Assembly (NCBI GenBank): GCA_035711845.1
Contig: DASTBU010000044.1
Coordinates: 1-34,934 of the forward strand
Origin: DASTBU01 sp035711845
Lineage (GTDB): Bacteria > Acidobacteriota > Vicinamibacteria > Vicinamibacterales > 2-12-FULL-66-21
DNA: 34,934 nt
Direction: 5' to 3'
Positions 25,269-34,934 of this stretch are shown here, one piece after another. How positions within the stretch are numbered: the first letter of the stretch is position 1; the number at the start of each line of letters is the position of its first letter. The position numbers and the translations under genes were made by a program. The notes below the pieces were generated by a model that worked only from the letters and a program-made list of their open reading frames with translations, had not been told where the DNA came from and did not search any database.

Positions 25269-28200
25269 TTAGAATGTCACTTTGATCCCCAGCTGCATCT
25301 GCCGCGCATCGAACGTTCCCGTAATTGTGCCGTAGTTCCCGCTGCTGCGGTTGGCGTTCGGCGCACGGAAGTTGACACGGTTCAGCACGTTGAACGCCTC
25401 GAACCGCACCTGGATTCGCATCTGGTCCCGGATGGGCAGCGGGAAGTCCTTGGCCGCCACTACATCCATCTGCCAGAACCACGGGCCCCGGACGCTGTTG
25501 CGCGGCGCGTTGCCAAACGGCTGGCTTGGATCGGTCGGCGCCGTGACGGTGTCACGACTGAGGTAGTTGGTGACCGAACTCGTGTCGCCGTAGGGATCGC
25601 CGTTGACGTTCGGACGGTAGTTGTTGGCACCCCGGAAATCCTGCTGAATGCCCGATACCACCTGATTGGGGCCCGGCGAGTACTGCAGCGTCGCTGGCTC
25701 GCCGGACGCCATGGTGTTGATGCCGCTGATCGTCCACCCTCCAAGGAACGCCTCCGTCAGGGCATTGGCATCGCTCAGCCACCGTTTGCCGCGGCCGACC
25801 GGGAGCGGCCACACGAGGCTCGTCGTGTTGTTGATCGGCTGGTCGTAGGCGGACGTGCCGTAGTCCGCTTCGAGATTGTGGAAGTCCTGGGGTGCCGGGA
25901 AATTGCCGAACGGACCTTCGAGGGAGCCCGCGCCGTTGTCCTTGGACTTCGACCAGGTGAAGGCGTTCAGCAGCATGAGCCCTTGCCGCATCCGGTACTC
26001 GTACTTCACCTGCAGCGCGTTATAGCGGGATTTGCCGCCATTGAAGGCATAGGTGATGTCCGAGAATTCCTGAATCGGCCGCCGGGCTTGCAGCGACAGG
26101 CTCCCCTGCGGGTTGTTCGGCGCTGCCTGGTTGAAGTTGGCGAACAGCAGCAGATCGTCGGCGCGGTTCCCGACATAAGCGACGTCCACGATCATATTTC
26201 GCGTGATCTCACGCTGAACCGAGATGTAGTAGCTCTGCGCGCGGCTGGAGTGGTAATCCTCCGGCATGAACGTGATGTTCGCCACCAAGGGGTTGAAGGT
26301 CGCGGGATCCGCGAAGGCCGACGGATACCCCTGCTGCGTGGTGCGGAAGCCCGGCGTCGTGGCCTGCTGGTTCGCGACCGCGGTCACCGTGAACGGCCCG
26401 TTGATCGACAGGATGTTGGCGGCACCGGCCCGGTGGAAGTGGACATAGCTGATGCCGTAGCCTCCGCGCACGACGGTCGACGGCAGCACCGACCAGGCAA
26501 ACCCCAGCCTGGGCCCGAAGTTGTTGCGATCGGGTTTGATGAGCGCCCGGTCGCGCAGCGACCCGTCGGTGGCGAGAATCATCCGCCGGTTGACTGGATC
26601 GTAATTCGAGAGAATGTTGTCCTTCTCCCAGTGCGGGGTCGCATATTCGTAGCGCAGCCCCAGGTTCACGGTCAGCGTGTCGTTCCATCGCCAGTCGTCC
26701 TGGAGATAGGCGAAGTGCATCTGCTGGCGGAGGTTGGCGATGAGGATGTTGCTGAGCGCGTACTGGTTCCGGAAGCCGAACATGAAGTCCGCCAGGTTGT
26801 AGAGCGCATTGTTGCCGGTGGCGCCGGCGGGCCGCGTGAACTGACCGTTGTAGGTGTCGCGACCGTAGAGCGGGTTGACGTCCTGCACCTCGGTCGCGAT
26901 GTGCTGGAACTCGTACCCGCTCTTGAGCGAATGCCTGCCCGTGATCCACGTATAGTTCACCTTCGGGTTCCAGACTTCCGGGTACTGCCACTGCGGATTG
27001 GTGGCCTGGCGGCCGAGGTCGCTGAAACCGGTGATGAGCTGCGTCGGCAGGCCGCCCGAGATGCGAGGATCGGTGGGCAATCCGGAGATGCCGTACGCGT
27101 CGAACGCACTCTCCGTGCCCAATGCTGCAGGGTTCTTGCCGCCGACAGTCCGCGACCACCCGAACCGGCCCTCGAGCAGTGACGACGCCGAGCGCGTCCA
27201 GGTGAAGCCGGCGACGAACTGTTTGTTCGTGACGTAGGTCTGGGCATTGCCGCTCCCGCCCGACGGCAGCGGAATCGGCGGCTGATCGAACAAATCGGCA
27301 TCCCGATACCCGAATCGTCCGAAGGCTGTCAGCGAGTCCCGAAGCTGAACATCACCCTTGACGTTCCACTTGTCGGTCGTGTTCGTGAACTCCTGAAGGA
27401 TTGAATAGTTGTTCGCGGCGCTCGACGAGGTCGGATCCGGAAGCGCGCTCAGCACGCGTCGCGCAAAGTCGGTCATCGGGAGGGCCGTGCCGGCCGCATA
27501 GGTCTCCCCCGTGAACGGGTCCCTGACCGTAACCGCGAGAATCCCCTGCCGCTGCACAGCATTGGGAATCGTCGCAAAGGACACGTTCTGGCGCGTCTGC
27601 CGGAAGCCCTCGTAGTCGCCGAAGAAGAACGCCCGATTGCGCACGATCGGCCCGCCGAGCGTAAAGCCGAACTGGTCGCGGCTCAACGGGGGCTTGTCGC
27701 CGCTCACCGGCTTGAAGAAGCCGGTCGCGTTCAGCTTCGTGTCGCGGAAGAACTCCCAGCCCGCCCCGCTGAACCTGTTCGTGCCGCTGCGGTACGCCAC
27801 GTTGATGACACCGCCGGCGCTCCGCCCGTACTCCGCGCTCATGTTATTGGTGACGACCTTGAACTCCGCGACGGCATCCGGCGAGGGTTGCATCACCTGA
27901 TTCGAGAAACCCTGGTTGCTGGTCCCATAGGCGTTGTTGTCGATCCCGTCCAGCAGGAAGTTGTTGAACGTGCTGCGCAGGCCGTTGATGTTGAAGGAGC
28001 CTTCGCGGACGGTCTGCGACGAGCCGGTGTTGAGCGCCGAGAGCCGGACGCCCGGGCTGAGCAGCGCGAGCGACGAGTACTCGCGGCCGTTCAGCGGAAG
28101 CTGGACGGCCTGCTCGGCCGTGATGACCTGGCCGCGCTGACTCGAGTCGGTCTCGAGGCGCGTCGACGCGCCCACGACTTCTACCGTCTCCGTGAGGTTG

Positions 28201-28544
28201 CCTGGCGTCAGCAGGAGCTCGACACGCTGCCGGGCTCCGACGGCGACCTGGATGTTGTCTGCCAGCGCAGTCGAAAAACCCTGCAGCTCCGCGGTGACCT
28301 TGTAGCGTCCAACCCGCACGGTGATGAACTCGTAACTGCCGTTTGCATCGGTCACGCGCGCGGTCGCGATGCCCGTGTCGAGGTTGGTGAGGGTTACGGT
28401 CGCGCCGGGGACGACGGCCCCGCTGTTGTCGCGGACGGTGCCGACGACCGTCGCGGTGTCGAACTGCGCGCGCACGTCAGAGGGCACGAGCAGGACGAAG
28501 GACAGAACGAACAGGAAGGCGATGGAGCGTTTCATGTCCGCCAT
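25269..28544 (-). CDS. Oar-like TonB-dependent outer-membrane receptor, 1091 aa
   Basis: This is a ligand-gated outer-membrane transporter powered through TonB. The start at 28544 has AGGTGG five to six bases upstream and opens a signal peptide (MADMKRSIAFLFVLSFVLL, cut near VRAQ). Residues about 27-110 are a carboxypeptidase-regulatory-like beta domain (VVGTVRDNSGAVVPGATVTL). A plug domain follows (about 120-240; LNGREYSSLALLSPGVR, FNINGLRSTFNNFLLDGIDNN). The rest is the large barrel, closing in the typical terminal Phe (LGIKVTF). This architecture is abundant in Acidobacteriota. The ligand is unknown. Its place directly upstream of the secreted phosphodiesterase and opposite glpT suggests a phosphodiester or related phosphate ester, which is inference from position only. 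Confidence 0.95.
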   Translation of the reverse strand: MADMKRSIAFLFVLSFVLLVPSDVRAQFDTATVVGTVRDNSGAVVPGATVTLTNLDTGIATARVTDANGSYEFITVRVGRYKVTAELQGFSTALADNIQVAVGARQRVELLLTPGNLTETVEVVGASTRLETDSSQRGQVITAEQAVQLPLNGREYSSLALLSPGVRLSALNTGSSQTVREGSFNINGLRSTFNNFLLDGIDNNAYGTSNQGFSNQVMQPSPDAVAEFKVVTNNMSAEYGRSAGGVINVAYRSGTNRFSGAGWEFFRDTKLNATGFFKPVSGDKPPLSRDQFGFTLGGPIVRNRAFFFGDYEGFRQTRQNVSFATIPNAVQRQGILAVTVRDPFTGETYAAGTALPMTDFARRVLSALPDPTSSSAANNYSILQEFTNTTDKWNVKGDVQLRDSLTAFGRFGYRDADLFDQPPIPLPSGGSGNAQTYVTNKQFVAGFTWTRSASSLLEGRFGWSRTVGGKNPAALGTESAFDAYGISGLPTDPRISGGLPTQLITGFSDLGRQATNPQWQYPEVWNPKVNYTWITGRHSLKSGYEFQHIATEVQDVNPLYGRDTYNGQFTRPAGATGNNALYNLADFMFGFRNQYALSNILIANLRQQMHFAYLQDDWRWNDTLTVNLGLRYEYATPHWEKDNILSNYDPVNRRMILATDGSLRDRALIKPDRNNFGPRLGFAWSVLPSTVVRGGYGISYVHFHRAGAANILSINGPFTVTAVANQQATTPGFRTTQQGYPSAFADPATFNPLVANITFMPEDYHSSRAQSYYISVQREITRNMIVDVAYVGNRADDLLLFANFNQAAPNNPQGSLSLQARRPIQEFSDITYAFNGGKSRYNALQVKYEYRMRQGLMLLNAFTWSKSKDNGAGSLEGPFGNFPAPQDFHNLEADYGTSAYDQPINNTTSLVWPLPVGRGKRWLSDANALTEAFLGGWTISGINTMASGEPATLQYSPGPNQVVSGIQQDFRGANNYRPNVNGDPYGDTSSVTNYLSRDTVTAPTDPSQPFGNAPRNSVRGPWFWQMDVVAAKDFPLPIRDQMRIQVRFEAFNVLNRVNFRAPNANRSSGNYGTITGTFDARQMQLGIKVTF

Positions 28545-28636
28545 GGTACCCACCTCGCACGAAAGGGATGTAAGCAGACCGTCAACTTCTCGAAACGAAC
28601 ACACCGGGCCGTCGCCACGTGATGGCGGGGGCATGC

Positions 28637-28665
28637 ACAATAATCGTCAGGATGCCTTTCGTCAA
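28637..28665 (-). promoter_or_regulatory. Promoter of the TonB-dependent receptor gene
   Basis: On the minus strand TTGACG (28660-28665) and TATTGT (28637-28642) are 17 bases apart (5 of 6 and 4 of 6 matches). The transcript would start near 28630, giving a leader of about 86 bases. TGACGA occurs twice across this promoter (in the -35 and again just before the -10), a possible regulator site. Confidence 0.5.
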
Positions 28666-28709
28666 GCAGTGCGTAGCGCGATGACGGTCTCGCCTTTACA
28701 CCCCGGCAC

Positions 28710-28715
28710 TATAAT
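28710..28715 (+). promoter_or_regulatory. Consensus -10 element giving a near-leaderless glpT mRNA
   Basis: TATAAT at 28710-28715 is a perfect -10. The ATG of glpT is at 28725, nine bases further, so transcription would start one to a few bases before the start codon. No Shine-Dalgarno sequence is present and no good -35 is seen at normal spacing. Confidence 0.5.
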
Positions 28716-28724
28716 CGCGTGCCC

Positions 28725-30065
28725 ATGCTCGATCTCCTGAAACCGCGCCCGCGCGGCGCGCCGCTCCCCGCCCATGAGGTGGAGGCTGTCTACCGCCGCC
28801 AGCGTCGCCGAGTGTTCACTGGCATCTTCATTGGATATGCGGCGTATTACCTGGTCCGCAACAACCTCGCGCTGGCAATCCCCGACATACTCCAAGCTCA
28901 CCCCGAGTATTCAAAGGCGCAACTCGGTCTGGCCCTGACCGGCCTGTCGCTCGCCTACGGGCTGTCCAAGTTCCTGATGGGGGCCGTCTCGGACCGCAGC
29001 AATCCGAAGTTCTTTCTGCCGCTCGGGCTCGTGCTCTCCTGCGCCATCATGGCCATCTGCGGCGTGTGGAAGGGTCTCTACGCGTCACTCGCCGTACTCG
29101 TGGCCCTCCAGACTCTGAACGGCTGGGTTCAAGGGATGGGGTGGCCGCCCTGCGGCAAGACCATGGTCCATTGGTTCAGCACCCGCGAGCGCGGTCGCGT
29201 CGTGTCGGTCTGGAACGTCGCCCACAATGTCGGTGGCGCCCTCGTCGCCAACTTCGCGCTGCTCGGCCTCGCAATCTTCAATGACTGGGGGGCGAAGTTC
29301 TATTTCAACGCGCTCATCGCGGCCACGCTGGCCGTCGTCGTGTTCATGCTGATGCAGGACACGCCCCAGTCGGTCGGCCTGCCGCCGATCGAGGAGTTCA
29401 AGAACGACTATCGCCCCGACTACAGCGCCGATCACGAGCGCACATTCACGTTTCGCGAGATCTTCTTCGACCACGTCCTGAACAACAGGTATCTGTGGGC
29501 CATTGCCGTCGCGAACGCATTCGTGTACTTCGTGCGCTACGGTGTCGTGAACTGGATCCCCACCTACCTCGAAACGGCCAAAGGGTATTCGTTCCGGGAG
29601 TCGAGCATCGCCTGGAGCCTGTACGAGTACGCGGCCATACCCGGCACCCTCGCCTGTGGGTGGATGTCGGACACGGTCTTCAAGAGCCGGCGGGCCCCGG
29701 CGACGATCCTCTTCATGGCCCTGACGCTGGTCGCGGTGATCGTGTACTGGTTGAACCTGCACGGCCCGATCTGGATCGACTACGCCGCGCTCATCGCCAT
29801 CGGCTTCCTGATTTACGGACCGATTATGATCATCGGGCTGCACGCCCTCGATCTCGTTCCCAAGAAGGCGGCCGGGACGGCCGCAGGGTTCACCGGTTTC
29901 TTCGGCTACGTCTTCGGATCGGCGATTGCCGGAACCGGTGTGGGCTGGATTGCCGACACGTGGGGGTGGAACGGCGTCTTCATCACGATGGTCGCCTGCT
30001 GCAGCCTCACGATCGTGTTCAGCGCGATGACGCTGAGCCACACCGTCGAGAGCGTGAGACGATGA
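28725..30065 (+). CDS. glpT: Glycerol-3-phosphate transporter, major facilitator family, 446 aa
   Basis: It imports sn-glycerol 3-phosphate in exchange for inorganic phosphate across the inner membrane. The sequence follows the E. coli GlpT pattern closely from end to end: GYAAYYLVRNNLALA, GLSLAYGLSKFLMGAVSDRSNP, GWVQGMGWPPCGKTMVHW, SVWNVAHNVGGA, DTPQSVGLPPIEEFKNDY, YEYAAIPGTLACGWMSD and KKAAGTAAGFTGFFGY. Twelve membrane helices are expected. I start at ATG 28725 (MLDLLKPRPRG aligns with the known N-terminus) rather than the GTG at 28719, which is only three bases from the -10. It diverges from the TonB-dependent receptor and would receive G3P released by the periplasmic phosphodiesterase. 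Confidence 0.97.
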   Translation: MLDLLKPRPRGAPLPAHEVEAVYRRQRRRVFTGIFIGYAAYYLVRNNLALAIPDILQAHPEYSKAQLGLALTGLSLAYGLSKFLMGAVSDRSNPKFFLPLGLVLSCAIMAICGVWKGLYASLAVLVALQTLNGWVQGMGWPPCGKTMVHWFSTRERGRVVSVWNVAHNVGGALVANFALLGLAIFNDWGAKFYFNALIAATLAVVVFMLMQDTPQSVGLPPIEEFKNDYRPDYSADHERTFTFREIFFDHVLNNRYLWAIAVANAFVYFVRYGVVNWIPTYLETAKGYSFRESSIAWSLYEYAAIPGTLACGWMSDTVFKSRRAPATILFMALTLVAVIVYWLNLHGPIWIDYAALIAIGFLIYGPIMIIGLHALDLVPKKAAGTAAGFTGFFGYVFGSAIAGTGVGWIADTWGWNGVFITMVACCSLTIVFSAMTLSHTVESVRR

Positions 30066-30073
30066 CGCAGGCG

Positions 30074-30089
30074 GCCGGTTCAGGCCGGC
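30074..30089. terminator. Small hairpin between convergent glpT and PfkB genes
   Basis: GCCGG-TTCAGG-CCGGC (5-bp stem) spans the 14-base gap between the two stop codons and enters the end of the PfkB gene. No T-run follows on either strand, so termination here is only plausible. Confidence 0.25.
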
Positions 30090-31015
30090 ACCGACTCGGC
30101 GAGCCGCGTCACCTCGTCGAACGCGGGAACGCCGTTCATCGCGCCGAGGCGTGTGCAGCTGATGGCCGCCGCCGCGTTGGCAAATCGCAGCGTTCTCTCC
30201 AGGGGCCAGCCGGCGAGGACGCCGTAGATGAACGCTCCCCGGAACACGTCACCCGCACCGGTCGTGTCCACCGATCTCACCGGGAAACCGGGAGAGTGGA
30301 TGACCCGATCGTCGACCAGCCCGACGCAGCCGCGGGATCCGAGCGTGACGACCAGCGCGGCGTGACCCGGACGGTGCAGCCGGCGCAACGCGGCCCCGGG
30401 ATCGGCGATCCCGGTCAGCTCGCGCGGCACGTGCTCGGCGAAGATGGGGTACGACAGCGCCTCCACCAGCTCCATCGTCCTCGGGCTCAGACGATCGATA
30501 TCGCTCGTGACGGGACGCCCGAGCTCCCGGCCGAGATTCGCCGCCACAATCGCGGCGCTCTCGTCCACGTCATCGACGTGCACCAGACGCCCGGAGCCGA
30601 TGACCTCCGGCGGCAGCTCGCGCGCCCGCAGCTTGAGCCGCTCGTCGCGATCCCACAGCACGATCCGCTCGCCGGTCTGCTCGTCGACGATGATGAGGGC
30701 GAACTGGTTGGGGCCGTCGCGGATGACCGCCTCGGAGAGGTCGATGCCGCGCGACGACATCTCCGAGCGTATCCGCTTGCCGTTTTCGTCGGTACCCGTG
30801 GCGCCGACGTAGCGGGCCGTCAGCCCGAGGCTGACGCAGGTGGACAGCGCCGTCGCGGTCTGACCGCCGCAGCAGATGGCCTGTTCCTGAATCCGCATCT
30901 TCGAGAACGATCCGTTCGGCGACGGGTAGGACGGAATGCGGTTCACGTAGTCGACGGAATTGGCGCCGACGCCAAGCACATCACACGGGGTCAAGCGGCC
31001 TGTAAGTTGGCTCAT
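30080..31015 (-). CDS. PfkB/ribokinase-family carbohydrate kinase, 311 aa
   Basis: It transfers phosphate from ATP to a sugar or sugar-derived alcohol; the exact substrate cannot be read from sequence. PfkB marks are present: the glycine-rich N-terminal region (CCGGQTATALSTCVSLGLTARYVGATGTDENG) and the C-terminal signature D250-TTGAGD256 with D256 as catalytic base, followed by VFRGAFIYGVLAGW. I chose the ATG at 31015 (MSQLTGRL); the frame upstream is unlikely text. It starts 28 nt after the iolD stop and is probably in the same operon. IolC, the kinase of inositol catabolism, is also a PfkB protein, so an IolC-like role is possible, but the sequence does not specifically match what I know of IolC. 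Confidence 0.93.
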   Translation of the reverse strand: MSQLTGRLTPCDVLGVGANSVDYVNRIPSYPSPNGSFSKMRIQEQAICCGGQTATALSTCVSLGLTARYVGATGTDENGKRIRSEMSSRGIDLSEAVIRDGPNQFALIIVDEQTGERIVLWDRDERLKLRARELPPEVIGSGRLVHVDDVDESAAIVAANLGRELGRPVTSDIDRLSPRTMELVEALSYPIFAEHVPRELTGIADPGAALRRLHRPGHAALVVTLGSRGCVGLVDDRVIHSPGFPVRSVDTTGAGDVFRGAFIYGVLAGWPLERTLRFANAAAAISCTRLGAMNGVPAFDEVTRLAESVPA

Positions 31016-31043
31016 ATCACATCGGTCGGGCAGCCGGCTGGCT

Positions 31044-32912
<1,869 letters not shown>

Positions 32913-32934
32913 GGGGACGCTCCTGTTGCGCGGC

Positions 32935-32940
32935 ATTGTA
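32935..32940 (-). promoter_or_regulatory. -10 element of iolD
   Basis: On the minus strand TACAAT (5 of 6 match) lies about 22 bases before the GTG start of iolD, leaving a leader of roughly 16 bases with the AGGAG ribosome site. No clear -35 is seen. The 32941-33056 stretch towards the divergent ABC gene shows no gene. Confidence 0.4.
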
Positions 32941-33056
32941 CTTCGGTCGGGATTGAGCGCGGGGGCCCACGGAGGGAGGCTCGACGCGCGGTCGGCGTTG
33001 AAAGGCACCGGCGTCAGAGCCATCGTCGGCAATTGTGTCGCTGGATCGGCTCGGTG

Positions 33057-33062
33057 CATACT
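33057..33062 (+). promoter_or_regulatory. -10-like element of the sugar ABC transporter operon
   Basis: CATACT (4 of 6 match) lies 11 bases before the ATG at 33074, with a poor -35 (TTGTGT, 18 bases upstream). No Shine-Dalgarno sequence is visible, so the mRNA would have a leader of only a few bases, as for glpT. Confidence 0.35.
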
Positions 33063-33073
33063 GTGCGGCACGC

Positions 33074-34573
33074 ATGACGGACGTGGCGCCTGCCCTCCGG
33101 GTGACGGGTATCTCCAAGGCGTATCCAGGCGTGCGCGCGCTGAGCGGCGTGGATCTGGAAGTGCGGCGCGGCGAAGTCCACGTCCTGCTCGGGGAGAACG
33201 GCGCGGGCAAGTCCACGCTCATGAAGATCCTGAGCGGCGCCGTCGAGCGCGACGCGGGAGAGATCGAACTCGACGGGCGAGCGGTCGACATCGCGAGCCC
33301 CCGCGAGGCACACGCACTTGGCGTCCGAACCATCTACCAGGAGCTCACCCTCGTCCCGTATCTGTCGGCTGCCGAGAACATCTTCCTCGGCCGCGAGCCG
33401 CGACGGCTGCCGGGGATCATCGACCGACGACGGATGCGCGACGAGGCGGCGCGCGTTCTCGACGGCCTTGGCGTGCAGATCGATCCGGATCGCCCGATCC
33501 GCGAGCTCGGCATCGCCCACCAGCAGATGGTTGAAGTGGCCAAGGCCCTCGACGAACACGCGCGGATCCTCATCATGGACGAGCCGACCTCGGCCCTCAC
33601 GGAGTCGGAGATCGCCGGCCTCTTTGCCGCGATCGGGCGGCTTACGAGCCGCGGCGCCGCCGTGATCTACATCTCGCACCGCCTCGAAGAAGTGAAGCGT
33701 ATCGGCCACCGGGTCACAGTACTCCGGGATGGGCGTCGTATCGCGACCGACGACGTCCAGGACGTCGACATCCCACAGATGATCCGGCTCATGGCCAACC
33801 GGGATCTGGCCGAGCATTTCCCGAAGCGGCGCGTGGACCGCGGCGACGAGCTGTTGCGCGTAGCGGGACTCTCCCGCCGCGGCGTGCTCCACGACATTAC
33901 GTTGACCGTGCACCGCGGCGAGGTCGTCGGCATCGCCGGGCTGCTCGGCGCCGGGCGCACCGAGCTGGCGCGAGCGATCATCGGGGCCGACCCGCGTGAC
34001 GGGGGGAAGATTTTCGTGAAAGGTGTCGAGGTCCGGATGCGGCATCCGGCCGAAGCGAGCCGTCGCGGCGTCGGCTTCATGCCCGAGGATCGCAAGACGC
34101 AGGGGCTCGTGCCCGGGCTCTCAGTGGTGGACAACATCACCCTGCCGTCGCTCGGGCGCCTGTCGCGCGCCGGCGTCGTGAGCCCTTCGCGGCAGGCCGG
34201 TGTCGCCGACCGCCTCGTTCGGGACCTGCGGATCAAGACGCCTGGACTCGATCAGGCGGTGGGGGCGCTCAGTGGCGGCAACCAGCAGAAGGTCGTGCTG
34301 GCCAAGTGGCTTGCCGGACATGCAGACCTGCTCATCATGGACGAACCCACCCGGGGGATCGATATTGGCGCAAAGGTGGAGATCTACGAGCTGATGAACC
34401 AGCTGACGGCGCGAGGTGCGGGCGTCCTGATGATCTCCTCGGAGCTTCCCGAAATACTGGGGATGAGCGATCGCATCCTGGTGATGCGCCTGGGCCGGAT
34501 CGTTGCCGAGTTCGACGCCGCCGGAGCAACCGAGGAGCGTGTGCTGCAGGCAGCGCTCGGACACGCCGCGTGA
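33074..34573 (+). CDS. Ribose/inositol-type ABC transporter ATPase (two ABC domains), 499 aa
   Basis: This is the cytoplasmic ATPase that drives import of a sugar or polyol. It has the tandem RbsA/MglA layout. The first domain (about 8-240) has Walker A GENGAGKST (40-48), a loose signature LGIAHQQMVEVAKAL and Walker B ILIMDEPTSAL. The second (about 255-495) has a changed Walker A (GLLGAGRTEL), signature LSGGNQQKVVLAKWL and Walker B LLIMDEPTRGID. Length equals E. coli RbsA. The ATG at 33074 is chosen over a longer frame from 33035 because the ABC domain begins right after it. The permease gene follows seven bases later. Next to iolD, a myo-inositol transporter is a reasonable guess. Confidence 0.95.
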   Translation: MTDVAPALRVTGISKAYPGVRALSGVDLEVRRGEVHVLLGENGAGKSTLMKILSGAVERDAGEIELDGRAVDIASPREAHALGVRTIYQELTLVPYLSAAENIFLGREPRRLPGIIDRRRMRDEAARVLDGLGVQIDPDRPIRELGIAHQQMVEVAKALDEHARILIMDEPTSALTESEIAGLFAAIGRLTSRGAAVIYISHRLEEVKRIGHRVTVLRDGRRIATDDVQDVDIPQMIRLMANRDLAEHFPKRRVDRGDELLRVAGLSRRGVLHDITLTVHRGEVVGIAGLLGAGRTELARAIIGADPRDGGKIFVKGVEVRMRHPAEASRRGVGFMPEDRKTQGLVPGLSVVDNITLPSLGRLSRAGVVSPSRQAGVADRLVRDLRIKTPGLDQAVGALSGGNQQKVVLAKWLAGHADLLIMDEPTRGIDIGAKVEIYELMNQLTARGAGVLMISSELPEILGMSDRILVMRLGRIVAEFDAAGATEERVLQAALGHAA

Positions 34574-34580
34574 CGCGTTC

Positions 34581-34934
34581 ATGATCGCCTCCTTCGGCCG
34601 CCGTCAGTTCGGCACGCTCCTGGGCCTGATCGGTCTCGGCGCGTTACTCACAATCCTCACGCCGCACTTCCTGACGGTCTCCAACCTCCTCAACATCACC
34701 GAGCAGACCACCATCAATGCGTTGATTGCGGTCGGCATGACCTTCGTCATCCTGTCGGGAGGCATCGATCTGTCAGTCGGCTCCATCGTGGCGCTCTCGG
34801 GCGTCGTGCTCGGGAGCGCCCTGCACAGCGGGATGGCGGTTCCCGCCGCGGTTCTGTTGAGCCTGGCCACCGGGGCGCTCTGCGGGCTCGCCAACGGTCT
34901 CCTGATTGCGCGAGGCGGCCTGCCGCCGTTCATC
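34581..34934 (+). CDS. Ribose/inositol-type ABC transporter permease, 5' part (118 codons in window)
   Basis: This is the inner-membrane channel subunit that pairs with the ATPase upstream. The visible part carries RbsC-family marks: LLGLIGLGALLTILTPHFLTVSNLLNI, ALIAVGMTFVILSGGIDLSVGS and GLLIARGGLPPFI. At least three membrane helices are present before the window ends, still in frame. It begins seven bases after the ATPase stop codon. A periplasmic binding-protein gene is expected close by but is not in view. Confidence 0.93.
   Translation, partial: MIASFGRRQFGTLLGLIGLGALLTILTPHFLTVSNLLNITEQTTINALIAVGMTFVILSGGIDLSVGSIVALSGVVLGSALHSGMAVPAAVLLSLATGALCGLANGLLIARGGLPPFI

Overview
The window is GC-rich bacterial chromosome with 20 well-supported protein genes, one weaker small gene and one gene cut by the right edge. 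I see no rRNA, tRNA, CRISPR array, transposase or phage gene. Several traits together suggest an Acidobacteriota member, most likely of the Vicinamibacteria type. These are an Oar-like TonB-dependent receptor with a carboxypeptidase-regulatory-like domain, a TPR protein ending in a TonB domain, large secreted M28 peptidases, a PEGA-domain kinase-like protein and heptameric intergenic repeats. This placement is inference from gene content, not from a marker gene.

Left part (1-10.2 kb): a short leader with DnaA-box-like repeats and a small ORF; a very large secreted M1-like/M28/PDZ peptidase; a convergent secreted M24 aminopeptidase-P-like enzyme; a divergent 1.1-kb-residue secreted protein with a lectin-like insertion and a probable helical glycosidase barrel; and a TPR/TonB-C protein. 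All look like export-linked, polymer-degrading functions.

Middle part (10.4-20 kb): the most unusual stretch. A membrane coiled-coil protein ends in an RskA-type anti-sigma extracytoplasmic domain but lacks an anti-sigma domain. It is followed by a protein that looks like a degenerate nuclease fold joined to an EVE/PUA-like module. Convergent to that is a membrane pseudokinase with every catalytic motif lost and three PEGA-like repeats outside. Then come an FKBP lipoprotein, an outer-membrane barrel-like protein, a radical SAM enzyme and a membrane-anchored J-domain protein.

Right part (20.2-30.1 kb): a glycerol / glycerol-3-phosphate locus: glpK-glpD operon, divergent glpF, convergent glpQ-type phosphodiesterase, a TonB-dependent receptor directly upstream of glpQ, and divergent glpT. 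Together they could take a glycerophosphodiester across the outer membrane, hydrolyse it in the periplasm, import G3P or glycerol, and oxidise it to dihydroxyacetone phosphate.

Far right (30-34.9 kb): iolD (inositol catabolism, with a Ser at the position of the metal-binding Asn) and a PfkB kinase in one operon, divergent from a ribose/inositol-type ABC ATPase and its permease, which runs off the window.

Three different heptamer-based intergenic repeats each abut the 3' end of a minus-strand gene (at 9.2, 20.1 and 25.2 kb), a pattern that gene calls do not explain.
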